Positions 27,245 through 35,605 of a stretch of 64,000 nt of DNA are shown here, piece by piece. Origin of the DNA: JADGHX01 sp035760965 (GTDB taxonomy: Bacteria > Pseudomonadota > Gammaproteobacteria > Steroidobacterales > Steroidobacteraceae); the NCBI GenBank assembly GCA_035760965.1, contig DASTRY010000073.1:31609-95608 (forward strand). Reading direction: 5' to 3'. A program made the translations under genes and the position numbers. The notes beneath the pieces were generated by a model that was not told the origin of the DNA, ran no database searches, and was given only the letters and a program-made list of their open reading frames with translations. Every line of letters starts with the position of its first letter. Position 1 is the stretch's first letter.

Positions 27245-28231
27245 CTAGGCGTCGGGGGCCATGTGCCCCCACAAGCTCTTGAACGCGAGCGTCGTGAACG
27301 CCTTCGGATCGCCCCACTTCGCGTCGAACTCTTTCGTCGGATTCTGCGCGACGACTTCGTCGGGCCCCAGTCCCTTGCGCAGGAGTTTCGAGAGTCGATC
27401 GAAGATCGCCGCGTACATCTCGTGCTGCGCTTCGAGATCGGCGCGCTTCAGCACGGGCCCGTTCGCCGGCACGATCTGCGTGTTCGCATCACCCACGCCG
27501 AGCAGCGTCTTCAAGCCTGCGACCAGCCCGCCGATCCAGCCGCCGGTCTGATAATCGATAACCGGCCAGCCCTCGCCGGACACCACGCCGCCCGCAACGA
27601 GCACGTTCGACTCGGGCAGGAAGACGTACAGATCGCCATCCGTGTGCGCCTGGAGCAGGTAGCCGTACTCCGCTTTCTGGCCGCCGAAATCGAGCGTGCC
27701 CGGCATGCCGAACGTCGTCTCGTTGGGCAATGCCTTCGGAGGCAGCGGCCCGTAGGTCTCGTTGGTGAGCGGCACGGGATTCGCGTAGCCAAGCCAGAGC
27801 TTGGTGTTCTCGTGCGCAAAGATCTTGGCGCCGGCCTTGCCGAGCCGCTCGTTCGATCCGGTCTGCTCGGGATGCCAGTGCGTGTTCACGAGGGTGTGGA
27901 CGCGCTTCGCGCCGGTCTCTTTCAGCGCGAGCTTCAACAGCTCGCCGGAGCGCGCTTCGAGCCCGCCATCCACCAGCAGGGCGCCGTCCGGTCCGCTGAT
28001 TGCGACGACGTTCGCACCGGCGCCGCTCAGAACGCTCACGCGATCGGTGAGCTTCGTGACCGTGAGAGGTGCGAGCTTCTGTCGCGCGTGTGCGGGCAGC
28101 GGCATCCATTGCGCAACCGAGGCCGCGGCGACGCTGCCGAGAGCCGCATGCAGGAACGCTCTGCGATTGCGCAGGCTAGTGTGTTCGTTGATCGCGCGCT
28201 GAGCGTGCGCGGGCGTGACGGGATGTTTCAT
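27245..28231 (-). CDS. Tat-exported metallo-beta-lactamase-fold protein, module A, degenerate metal site
   Basis: This 328-residue protein has a twin-arginine signal (N-R-R-A-F-L at ~22-27, then an Ala-rich core ending A-H-A). The MBL core is clear: T-L-V-N-T-H118-W-H120-P-E122-Q123-T-G, L-Q-A-H-T-D-G-D and P-V-I-D. The standard H-x-H-x-D-H reads H-W-H-P-E-Q, and the bridging Asp of G-D reads G-G in V-A-G-G-V-V-S. Part of the dinuclear site is therefore lost. The paralogue at 40958 keeps the H-W-H-W-D-H version. Activity with a single metal, or a binding role, is possible. Divergent from the DUF1592 gene across a 269-bp gap. Confidence 0.88.
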   Translation of the reverse strand: MKHPVTPAHAQRAINEHTSLRNRRAFLHAALGSVAAASVAQWMPLPAHARQKLAPLTVTKLTDRVSVLSGAGANVVAISGPDGALLVDGGLEARSGELLKLALKETGAKRVHTLVNTHWHPEQTGSNERLGKAGAKIFAHENTKLWLGYANPVPLTNETYGPLPPKALPNETTFGMPGTLDFGGQKAEYGYLLQAHTDGDLYVFLPESNVLVAGGVVSGEGWPVIDYQTGGWIGGLVAGLKTLLGVGDANTQIVPANGPVLKRADLEAQHEMYAAIFDRLSKLLRKGLGPDEVVAQNPTKEFDAKWGDPKAFTTLAFKSLWGHMAPDA

Positions 28232-28427
28232 GGGCGCGGGACTCTAACGCGTTCGCGCGCGGTGTGAAGCACGATGAGTTTTGCCGATTCGAAACAGGAG
28301 CTTTGCTCGTCGCGGCGATCCGGGCACGCGGCGCGTTTCATAACGCGTGTCGTGCGCTTCGTGACGCCATTCCTGCGCTCGATCTGGACTGAGTCCAACG
28401 CACGGACGAGCCTGCAAATCCGCGGAG

Positions 28428-28446
28428 TTCGGACAAATTTTCCGAA
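28428..28446. promoter_or_regulatory. Inverted repeat upstream of module A
   Basis: TTCGGA and TCCGAA arms flank a 7-base AT-rich spacer (CAAATTT). It ends about 54 bp before the DUF1592 start and lies in the divergent gap. A TATCAT hexamer at 28457-28462 could be a -10 box, but no well-spaced -35 box was found. Candidate operator only. Confidence 0.3.
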
Positions 28447-28500
28447 ATCGTGGGTCTATCATGCGCGGGTTCGCAGTCCGTTCAGAGGCGGGACGAATTG

Positions 28501-31032
28501 ATGCGTATGAGACTGTTCGGGCGCTTCCTCCTGACCGCAGGCGTGTGTGGCATGACGATGCTTGCGGCGCTGACAGCGGCCGCCGCCGACGCCGACAAAT
28601 CCGGCGCCACCGCGTCCGCTCCGCCGGCCGTCGTCAACAAGAGCACGCAGCACGAGGAGCACGCGGACAAGGGCGCCGAGGACAAGGGCCCGCCGCCGGC
28701 CGTCGACGATCACGCAGGCTTTCTCAACTACTACTGCTCGAAGTGTCACAACGCCACCGACTGGGCGGGCGGTGTCGCGTTCGACACGATGACCTTCGAC
28801 ACGATTGCTGACGACGCGGAGACCTGGGAGCACGCCGTGCGCAAGCTCCGTGGTCAGTTGATGCCGCCGCCGGGCAACCCGCAGCCCGCGAAGGCCGCCC
28901 GCAGAGAATTCATCTCCTTCATGGAGACCGAGCTCGACAAGGCGGGGGAGGCGCATCCGAGCCCGGGCCGCGTCGCGCTCCACCGGCTGAATCGCAAGGA
29001 GTACGCGAACGCCATCCGCGACCTGCTCGATGTGAACGTCGACGTCAATTCGCTGCTGCCGGAAGACAACGTGAGCGACGGCTTCGACAACGTCGCCAAC
29101 GTCTTGCAGGTCACGCCGTCGTTCCTGGACCAGTACGTCGCTGCCGCGCGTTCCGTGGCGGTCGAGGCGATCGGCGATGCGTCCGTGAAGCCGATGGGCG
29201 TGCAGTACTTCGCGCCGAAGGGCGCGAGGCAGTACTTCCACGAGGAAGGGCTGCCGCTCGGTACCCGCGGCGGTCTGGCGGTCGAGCACAACTTCCCGGC
29301 AGATGGGGAGTACGAGCTGAACATCTCCAACATGGCCGTGGCGCTCTGGGTCTACAACATGGAGTTCAAGCACCATGTGATCGCCACGCTCGACGGCAAG
29401 AAGTTCTGGGAAACGGACATCGGTGGCGAAGAGGACATGAAGGCCATCGATCAGAAGCAGGACCCCGCCGTCGACGCGATCAACGCGCGCCTGAAGGGCA
29501 TCCGTTTTCATGCGCCAGCCGGGCCGCACAAGGTCGCCGTGACCTTCGTGCAGCGAACGTTCGCGGAATCCGACGACAAGCTGTTCCAGCAGATGCCGGG
29601 CGGCGGTCAGGACCGCGTGCTGAAGGTGGCGTCGTTCGAGGTGAAAGGCCCGTTCAAGGTGACGGGCATGAGCGAGACGCCGAGCCGCAAGCGCATCTTC
29701 TCGTGCTATCCGAAGGCGCCTGCCGAGGAGCCGGCGTGCGCCGAGCAGATCGTCACGCGCCTCGCGACGCAGGCCTTCCGTCGGCCGATCACCGGCGCCG
29801 AGAAGGCGTCGCTCATGAAGTTCTATCAGGCCGGTCGCGATGCGTCCGACGGCGGCAGCTTCGATGTCGGCATTCGCCGGGCGATGACGGCGATTCTCGC
29901 GAGCCCCTCGTTCCTGTATCGCGCGGAGCCCGTGCCGCAGATGGCGCAGCCGGGCTCGATCTACCGCATCAACGATCTCGAGCTGGCGTCGCGCCTGTCG
30001 TTCTTCCTGTGGAGCACCGTGCCGGACGATGAGCTTCGCAAGGTCGCGGTGGCCGGCAAGCTGCGCGATCCGCAGGTGCTCGAGGCGCAGGTGAAGCGCA
30101 TGCTGGCGGACCCGCGCTCGATCTCGCTCACGACGAGCTTCGCGTTCCAGTGGCTGAACGTCGGCCACCTGACCGAGATCGATCCGGACGCGAATCTCTT
30201 CCCGTATGCGGGCGATCCGCGCGACGACTTCCGCACCGAGTTGAAGCTGTTCATCGACAGCATCTTCCGCGAAGACCACAACGTCATGGACCTGCTCGGC
30301 GCGAACTACACGTTCCTGAACGAGCGGCTCGCGCTCCACTACGGCATCAACGACGTGCGCGGCGACCAGTGGCGGCGCGTCGAGCTGAAAGACTCGAAGC
30401 GCTGGGGCCTGCTCGGCAAGGGCGGCGTCCTCATGCTCACGTCGTATCCGAACCGCACGTCCGTCGTGCTGCGCGGCGCGTGGGTGCTCGAGCGCATCAA
30501 CGGCACGCCGCCGGCCTCGCCGCCGCCGAACGTCGAAGCGTTGAAGGACACGAAGCCCGGTCAGAAGCCGAAGACGCTGAAGGAGCAGATGGCGCTCCAT
30601 CGCACGAAATCGAGCTGCTTCTCCTGCCACGGCATCATCGATCCGATCGGCTTCTCGCTCGAGAACTTCGACGCGGTGGGCACGTGGCGCGAGAAGGATC
30701 GTATGGCGGGCGCGGTGATCGACGCGACCGGTGAGCTGCCGGACGGCACGCAGGTGAACGGACCGGATTCGCTGCGTACGGCGCTGATGGCGAATCCCGA
30801 GCAGTTCGTGCAGACGCTGACGGAGAAGCTGATGACGTACTCGCTCGGCCGCACCGTCGACTATCACGACATGCCCACGGTGCGCGCGATCGTGCGGGCC
30901 GCCGCGAAAGACAACTACCGCTTCTCGTCCATCGTCATGAACATCGTGAAGAGCGCGCCGTTCCAGATGCGCCAAGTTCCGAAGGACGAGAAGACCCCAG
31001 CGAGTCAGACGGCTCAGACGGCCCAGCGTTAG
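28501..31032 (+). CDS. DUF1592/PSCyt-type dihaem-motif protein, module A
   Basis: This 843-residue protein starts at ATG 28501 with GAGGCGGGA ahead; the frame opens earlier, but that is non-coding. The signal peptide ends near A-A-A-A-D (~30). Domain order is: planctomycete-type cytochrome segment with C79-S-K-C-H83; DUF1587 (~155-220, R-L-N-R-K-E-Y); a beta-rich region (~235-390); DUF1595 (~415-480); DUF1592 (~490-620); DUF1588 with a second C706-F-S-C-H710 (~640-740); DUF1585 (~760-825). Two c-type haem attachment motifs imply a periplasmic redox role. No member's reaction is known to me. It is followed 19 bp later by DUF1552. Confidence 0.9.
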   Translation: MRMRLFGRFLLTAGVCGMTMLAALTAAAADADKSGATASAPPAVVNKSTQHEEHADKGAEDKGPPPAVDDHAGFLNYYCSKCHNATDWAGGVAFDTMTFDTIADDAETWEHAVRKLRGQLMPPPGNPQPAKAARREFISFMETELDKAGEAHPSPGRVALHRLNRKEYANAIRDLLDVNVDVNSLLPEDNVSDGFDNVANVLQVTPSFLDQYVAAARSVAVEAIGDASVKPMGVQYFAPKGARQYFHEEGLPLGTRGGLAVEHNFPADGEYELNISNMAVALWVYNMEFKHHVIATLDGKKFWETDIGGEEDMKAIDQKQDPAVDAINARLKGIRFHAPAGPHKVAVTFVQRTFAESDDKLFQQMPGGGQDRVLKVASFEVKGPFKVTGMSETPSRKRIFSCYPKAPAEEPACAEQIVTRLATQAFRRPITGAEKASLMKFYQAGRDASDGGSFDVGIRRAMTAILASPSFLYRAEPVPQMAQPGSIYRINDLELASRLSFFLWSTVPDDELRKVAVAGKLRDPQVLEAQVKRMLADPRSISLTTSFAFQWLNVGHLTEIDPDANLFPYAGDPRDDFRTELKLFIDSIFREDHNVMDLLGANYTFLNERLALHYGINDVRGDQWRRVELKDSKRWGLLGKGGVLMLTSYPNRTSVVLRGAWVLERINGTPPASPPPNVEALKDTKPGQKPKTLKEQMALHRTKSSCFSCHGIIDPIGFSLENFDAVGTWREKDRMAGAVIDATGELPDGTQVNGPDSLRTALMANPEQFVQTLTEKLMTYSLGRTVDYHDMPTVRAIVRAAAKDNYRFSSIVMNIVKSAPFQMRQVPKDEKTPASQTAQTAQR

Positions 31033-31051
31033 GACGAGAGGAATCCCGGCT

Positions 31052-32374
31052 ATGGCTATGTTCATCACCAAGAAGCATCTCGATCGTCGCACCGTGCTGC
31101 GCGGGATGGGTTTTGCGATCAGCCTGCCGCTGCTCGACGCGATGATTCCCGCGGCGACGGCGCTTGCGAACACTGCCGCGGCACCGCGGCCGCGCATCGG
31201 GTTCACCTACTTTCCGCACGGCGCCGTGATGGCGCGCTGGCAGCCGAAGGAAACCGGCACGAATTTCGAGCTGCCGCAGATCCTGAAGCCGTTCGAGCCG
31301 TTCAAGCAGCACATGACGGTCGTCACCGGCCTGCGCAACAAAGCCGGCGAGAGCCCGAGCCCGCACGCGATCATCGCCGGCACGTGGCTCGGCTGCGTCG
31401 CGCCGCCGCCCGGACAGCAGGCGCCGCACGGCGGCACGAGCGCGGACCAGGTCGCCGCCCAGCACATCGGACAGGACACGACGCTGCCCTCGATCGAGCT
31501 CGCCGGCGAAGGCGGCGGGGGCGCATGCGATCCGCAATACGGCTGCAGCTACAGCGGCACGGTCGCGTTTCGCACGCCGACGCAGCCGCTGCCGATGGAG
31601 CACAACCCGCGCAAGGCGTTCTATCGACTCTTCGGCCAGGGCGACAACGCGACCGAGCGTCATTCGATCATCGAAGAGACGGGCAGCATCCTCGACTACG
31701 TCGCGCAGAACGCGGCGGACTTGAAGCGCCAGCTCGGCACGGCCGATCAGGCGATGGTGGACGACTACCTCGACTCCGTGCGCGAGATCGAGCGGCGCGT
31801 GCAAAAGCAGAAGGAGAAGGAAAACTCCGGGGTCAAGCTGCCCGATGCGCCCTCGGGCGTGCAGGAGGATTTCGGCAAGACGCTCGACACGATGTTCGAC
31901 ATGATCGCGCTCGCGTACCAGGCGAACGTCACGCGCGTAACGACCTTCATGATGGCGAAGGAGGTCAGCATGCGCACGTACAACCAGATCGGCGTCCCCG
32001 ACGCCTTTCACCCGCTGTCGCATCACCAGAACGATCCCGCGAAGCTCGATCGGCTGGCGAAGGTGCAGACGTATCACAGCGAGGCCTACGCGCGCTTCAT
32101 CAAGCGGATGGCGAGCACGCCGGATGGCGACGGCACGCTGCTCGATCATTCGATCCTCGTGTACGGCTCGAACATGAGCAACAGCGATCTGCACAACAAC
32201 GATCCGCTGCCGATTGCGGTGTTCGGCCATGCCTACGGCAAGATCAAAGGCGGGCAGCACCTGCACTATCCGCAGGACACCCCGCTCGCCAATCTGTGGC
32301 TCACGCTTCTGCAACGCGCCGGCATCGACGTGCAGTCGCACGGGAACAGCACCGGCGTGCTCGCGGAGGTTTGA
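31052..32374 (+). CDS. DUF1552 family Tat-type exported protein, module A
   Basis: This 440-residue protein has the twin-arginine-like N-terminus D-R-R-T-V-L-R-G-M with a hydrophobic core and A-L-A-N cleavage region. The DUF1552 body shows F-T-Y-F-P-H-G-A, a C159-D-P-Q-Y-G-C165 pair shared with the paralogue, P-D-A-F-H-P-L-S-H-H, and a late Y-G-S-N-M-S-N-S-D. DUF1552 relates to DUF1501-type sulfatase-fold proteins and is regularly encoded next to DUF1592 proteins; its activity is unknown. Conserved His and Asp residues suggest metal binding. The start could also be ATG 31058. The downstream ankyrin gene begins 5 bp after the stop. Confidence 0.9.
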   Translation: MAMFITKKHLDRRTVLRGMGFAISLPLLDAMIPAATALANTAAAPRPRIGFTYFPHGAVMARWQPKETGTNFELPQILKPFEPFKQHMTVVTGLRNKAGESPSPHAIIAGTWLGCVAPPPGQQAPHGGTSADQVAAQHIGQDTTLPSIELAGEGGGGACDPQYGCSYSGTVAFRTPTQPLPMEHNPRKAFYRLFGQGDNATERHSIIEETGSILDYVAQNAADLKRQLGTADQAMVDDYLDSVREIERRVQKQKEKENSGVKLPDAPSGVQEDFGKTLDTMFDMIALAYQANVTRVTTFMMAKEVSMRTYNQIGVPDAFHPLSHHQNDPAKLDRLAKVQTYHSEAYARFIKRMASTPDGDGTLLDHSILVYGSNMSNSDLHNNDPLPIAVFGHAYGKIKGGQHLHYPQDTPLANLWLTLLQRAGIDVQSHGNSTGVLAEV

Positions 32375-32379
32375 GATCC

Positions 32380-33951
32380 ATGATGAAGGCCCGCGTCGCG
32401 GCTCTGCTGCTGTGTTCTCTCGCCGCCGGCGCCGCGTGGGCGGCGCCGCCAGGCTCGCTGATCGCTGCAGCGGAGGCGAAGGATCATGACGCGGCGATGA
32501 AGCTCATCGCGCAGGGCGCGGACGTGCGCGCGAAGGACGTCGATGGCACCACGGCGCTGCACTGGGCCGCGCATTACGCCGACGTCGAGCTGGTCGATGC
32601 GCTGATCAAGAAAGGCGCCGAGGTCAACGTCTCGAACGACTACGGCTCCTCGCCGATGATGGAAGCCGCGACCATCGGCAGCGCGCCCGTGTTGAAGCTG
32701 CTGCTGAAGGCCGGTGCGGACGTCGAGTCGCCGAATCCCGAGGGCCAGACCGCTCTCATGGCCGTGGCGCGCACCGGTGAGATCGAGGCGGCCAAGGTCA
32801 TCCTCAGCTACAAGCCGAAGGTCGATGCGGTCGAGCAGTGGGGCGGACAGACGGCGCTGATGTGGGCCGCCGCGCAGAGTCAGCCGGACATGGTGGCGCT
32901 GCTCATCAAGCACGGCGCGAACGTGAATGCGCGCGGCGTCGTGCGCGATTGGCAGCGGCGCGTGACGGCGGAAGGTCGCCCGAAGAACATGAACCACGGC
33001 GGCTTCACGCCGCTGCTCTATGCGGCTCGCGAAGGCTGCATCGAATGCGCGAAGCATCTGCTGAAGGCGAAGGCGGATATCAATCTGCCCGATCCCGACG
33101 GGATGACGCCGCTGAATCTCGCGCTGACGAACATGCGGTTCGATTTCGCGGCGTACCTGATTTCGCAGGGCGCCGACGTCAACAGATGGGATTTCTGGGG
33201 TCGCACGCCGCTCTATTCGGCGATCGATCTCAACACGCTGCCCCGCGGCGGCCGGCCGGATCTGCCGTCGACGGATCGTCTCACCGGCTATGACGTGGCG
33301 GAGATGTTGCTGAAGGCCGGCGCGAATCCGAACGCGCAGCTCAAACTGCGGCCGCCGTATCGCAACGGCGTGTTCGATCGCGGTGGCGACCAGGTGATTT
33401 CGACGGGCGCGACGCCGCTGCTCGTCGCTGCCAAGGTCGGTGACGCGAAGTCCGTGGAGCTGCTGCTGAAGTACCACGCGATGGTGGATCTCCCGACAGC
33501 GGCCGGTGTAACGCCGTACATGGCGGCTGCGGGAATGGGGCAGAGCTTCAATCCCACTCGCGGCCGCTACAAAACGGACGATGACGCGGTCGCTTGCCTG
33601 AAGCTGCTGAAGGCGGCGGGCGCGAAGGTCAATGGCACCAATGTGCAGGGTCTGACGGCTCTGCACAGCGCAGCCTCGCTCGGCTGGGATCACACGGTGG
33701 CGGCGCTCGTCGCGGATGGCGCGGAGCTCGAACCGCTCGATCATCTTGGGCTCGCGCCCATCGACTACGCCGTCGGTCGCCATCCCCGCGCGTTCCTCGA
33801 GCCGGAGCACGTGCGGCACGACTCGACAGTGAACCTGCTGCGCGGCTACATCGTCGCGGCGACCGGGCGTCCGCCGAAGGAGTTCTCGGGCAACCTCAAC
33901 AAGTCCACGCGGGGCACGGGCGGCGCGGCCGGTAATCTCATCCAGCAATAG
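32380..33951 (+). CDS. Exported ankyrin-repeat protein, module A
   Basis: This 523-residue protein starts at ATG 32380 (or 32383) with GGAGG upstream. A Sec signal peptide (cleavage near A-W-A-A, ~21) is followed by about eleven ankyrin-type repeats (T-A-L-H-W-A-A, G-A-x-V-N). Two longer insertions interrupt the array, near residues 185-205 (D-W-Q-R-R-V-T-A-E) and 285-345. Repeat R-E-G-C220-I-E-C223-A carries a C-x-x-C pair also present at the same place in the second copy. Ankyrin repeats bind proteins, so a periplasmic scaffold for the DUF1592/DUF1552 pair is plausible. The 3' end overlaps the convergent DUF2182 gene by 14 bp. Confidence 0.9.
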   Translation: MMKARVAALLLCSLAAGAAWAAPPGSLIAAAEAKDHDAAMKLIAQGADVRAKDVDGTTALHWAAHYADVELVDALIKKGAEVNVSNDYGSSPMMEAATIGSAPVLKLLLKAGADVESPNPEGQTALMAVARTGEIEAAKVILSYKPKVDAVEQWGGQTALMWAAAQSQPDMVALLIKHGANVNARGVVRDWQRRVTAEGRPKNMNHGGFTPLLYAAREGCIECAKHLLKAKADINLPDPDGMTPLNLALTNMRFDFAAYLISQGADVNRWDFWGRTPLYSAIDLNTLPRGGRPDLPSTDRLTGYDVAEMLLKAGANPNAQLKLRPPYRNGVFDRGGDQVISTGATPLLVAAKVGDAKSVELLLKYHAMVDLPTAAGVTPYMAAAGMGQSFNPTRGRYKTDDDAVACLKLLKAAGAKVNGTNVQGLTALHSAASLGWDHTVAALVADGAELEPLDHLGLAPIDYAVGRHPRAFLEPEHVRHDSTVNLLRGYIVAATGRPPKEFSGNLNKSTRGTGGAAGNLIQQ

Positions 33952-34747
33952 CCGACCGGAGCAGGACCAGACCTGCCGCGATTGCCGCTATGCCAACGGC
34001 CTGAGCAGCACGCATCCGAGGCGGTAAGAGTCGCTCGAGCGTGATGCCGACGGTCAACGCCGCCATCGCACGCAGGTCCATCACGTCTGTAACGAGCAAG
34101 ATCGCCGTCAGACCGGCGCAGCAGCTGGTGCAGCGGATGCCGAGCCGGAAGCCGCATTTCAGGGCTGAGCCCGCATCCGTGGACGCCGCGCACCGACATA
34201 TCGACAGGTCGCGACAGCAGGCGAGCTGGCGGCTCTTCCAACGAGTGAACTGAAGCGCGCCGGCGATCAGGACGACGGTACTCGCGGCGATGGGCACCGC
34301 CCGAGCCAGCGCCTCGTGCTGCATCTCCGCGTTCGCGAGTACCACGCCGATGGGAAATGCGGCGATCCCAAGCAGCGTCCAGACCGAGAAGTATCCTGCC
34401 GCCGCGAGGCCGGTCAGCAAGTCCGGGCGGCGCGCGCCAGCCCGCGCGAGCGCCGTTCGGTAGCGCCACAAGGTCGGCGCTACGGAGGGCAGCATCATCG
34501 CGGTCATCATCGCCGCCCACATGCCGACGAACGAGGCGGCAGCGCCGGGCCACGATTGGCCCGGCATCAGCATCCACGTCATCGACATCGTCCAGCCGCC
34601 CGGCATGCGCATGCCTTCCATGCCCGACATCGAAGCGCACCATGTGACAGTGAGCACCGCGCAGGCACAGAACAGCAGCGCCGATGCACCGAGAAAGCCG
34701 CCACCGGAGCGAGTCATCGCCGGCTCACCGCGTTCCGTACTCGTCAT
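33938..34747 (-). CDS. DUF2182 family metal-binding membrane protein
   Basis: This 269-residue integral membrane protein has a Met-rich loop after the first helix (M-S-G-M-E-G-M-R-M-P-G-G-W-T-M-S-M-T-W-M-L-M). Further segments are M-W-A-A-M-M-T-A-M-M-L-P-S, and G-F-R-L-G-I-R-C-T-S-C-C in the last third, all typical of DUF2182 (predicted metal-binding). The Met and Cys clusters suggest copper or another soft metal. The start is ATG 34747, overlapping the DUF899 stop by 23 bp, or ATG 34717 with GGTGA ahead. It probably forms an operon with DUF899. Confidence 0.85.
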   Translation of the reverse strand: MTSTERGEPAMTRSGGGFLGASALLFCACAVLTVTWCASMSGMEGMRMPGGWTMSMTWMLMPGQSWPGAAASFVGMWAAMMTAMMLPSVAPTLWRYRTALARAGARRPDLLTGLAAAGYFSVWTLLGIAAFPIGVVLANAEMQHEALARAVPIAASTVVLIAGALQFTRWKSRQLACCRDLSICRCAASTDAGSALKCGFRLGIRCTSCCAGLTAILLVTDVMDLRAMAALTVGITLERLLPPRMRAAQAVGIAAIAAGLVLLRSAIAG

Positions 34748-35522
34748 GACGACGCCACCACATGCCTTTCTCGTTGCGTCCGAAAGGCGCGCGGTCGAGC
34801 CACTGGTACATGCCCCAGATTGCATCGACACCGCGACCGTATGACGAATACGCGTGATAGACCGCGCCGTCCTCGAGCACGAAGGTGCTGAGTCCCGGGC
34901 GCTCACGCGTGAAAGTGGCCAAATCGACACCGGAGCTCGCAGCGGAGAGCGCCCCGGGACCGGGGTTTGCCGGTTGCGTCGGCTCCGCGCCCGGTTTGGC
35001 TTTCACCGGTTCCCGCAGCGGCGGCTCGCGCCGATAGTTGTATTCGATGCCGGCGCGCTGCTGATCCTCGGTGAAATACACGCTGAAGTCGAAATTGAAG
35101 TCGCTGCCGAACGAGGACGCCCAAGGGAATTTCCACCCCATGCGCTGCTTGTAGGCCTGCAGTTTCGGGAGCGGCGCGCGCGAGACCGCCATGAGCATGA
35201 CGTCGTGATTGGCGAGATGGATCTGTGCGGCGTCGAGCCCGTCGGCGATGGCCGAGCACGACGGGCAGGGTGCGGTGAAATCCGGCCCGAACATGAGGTG
35301 ATACACCATCAGCTGGGAGCGGCCCTTGAACAGGTCGGGCAGCGTGGCTCGACCCTCGTCGGTGTCGAACTGATACGGCTTGTCGATGCGAACCCACGGC
35401 AGCGCCTGCCGCTGTTCGGCGACCTCATCGCTACGGCGCGTGAGCTCCTTTTCTGCGGTCAGCAGGCGCAAGCGCGCTTCGAGCCACTGCTCGCGGGTAC
35501 CGGTGGCATGAGTCGTCATCAC
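34725..35522 (-). CDS. DUF899 family thioredoxin-like protein
   Basis: This 265-residue cytoplasmic protein matches the DUF899 family, a thioredoxin-like fold. Visible motifs are W-L-E-A-R-L-x-L-L-x-x-E-K-E-L-T-R near the N-terminus, L-P-W-V-R-I-D-K-P-Y, and L-M-V-Y-H-L-M-F-G-P with C-P-S-C just after (residues ~85-92). Later come the conserved W-A-S-S-F-G-S-D-F-N-F-D-F, and the C-terminal F-x-R-N-E-K-G-M-W-W-R-R-H-D-E-Y-G. The C-x-x-C pair suggests thiol chemistry, but the family function is not established. It lies 83 bp downstream of the third PQQ dehydrogenase and overlaps DUF2182. Confidence 0.92.
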   Translation of the reverse strand: MMTTHATGTREQWLEARLRLLTAEKELTRRSDEVAEQRQALPWVRIDKPYQFDTDEGRATLPDLFKGRSQLMVYHLMFGPDFTAPCPSCSAIADGLDAAQIHLANHDVMLMAVSRAPLPKLQAYKQRMGWKFPWASSFGSDFNFDFSVYFTEDQQRAGIEYNYRREPPLREPVKAKPGAEPTQPANPGPGALSAASSGVDLATFTRERPGLSTFVLEDGAVYHAYSSYGRGVDAIWGMYQWLDRAPFGRNEKGMWWRRHDEYGTR

Positions 35523-35605
35523 GTTTCTCCATTTGGAAAGAGGACGTGAGTGACGTTAAGCGCACCCCCGCGGTGGCGGGGAGTGACAACTTTGGCGCGA
35601 TTTCG

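Noticed and set aside
28450..28500. Upstream extension of DUF1592 copy A
   Set aside because: The added 17 residues would precede the signal peptide, and the ATG at 28501 has the better ribosome-binding site.
28459..31206. 915-codon minus-strand open frame opposite DUF1592 copy A
   Set aside because: Antisense shadow; the plus strand carries the full multi-domain protein with signal peptide and haem motifs.
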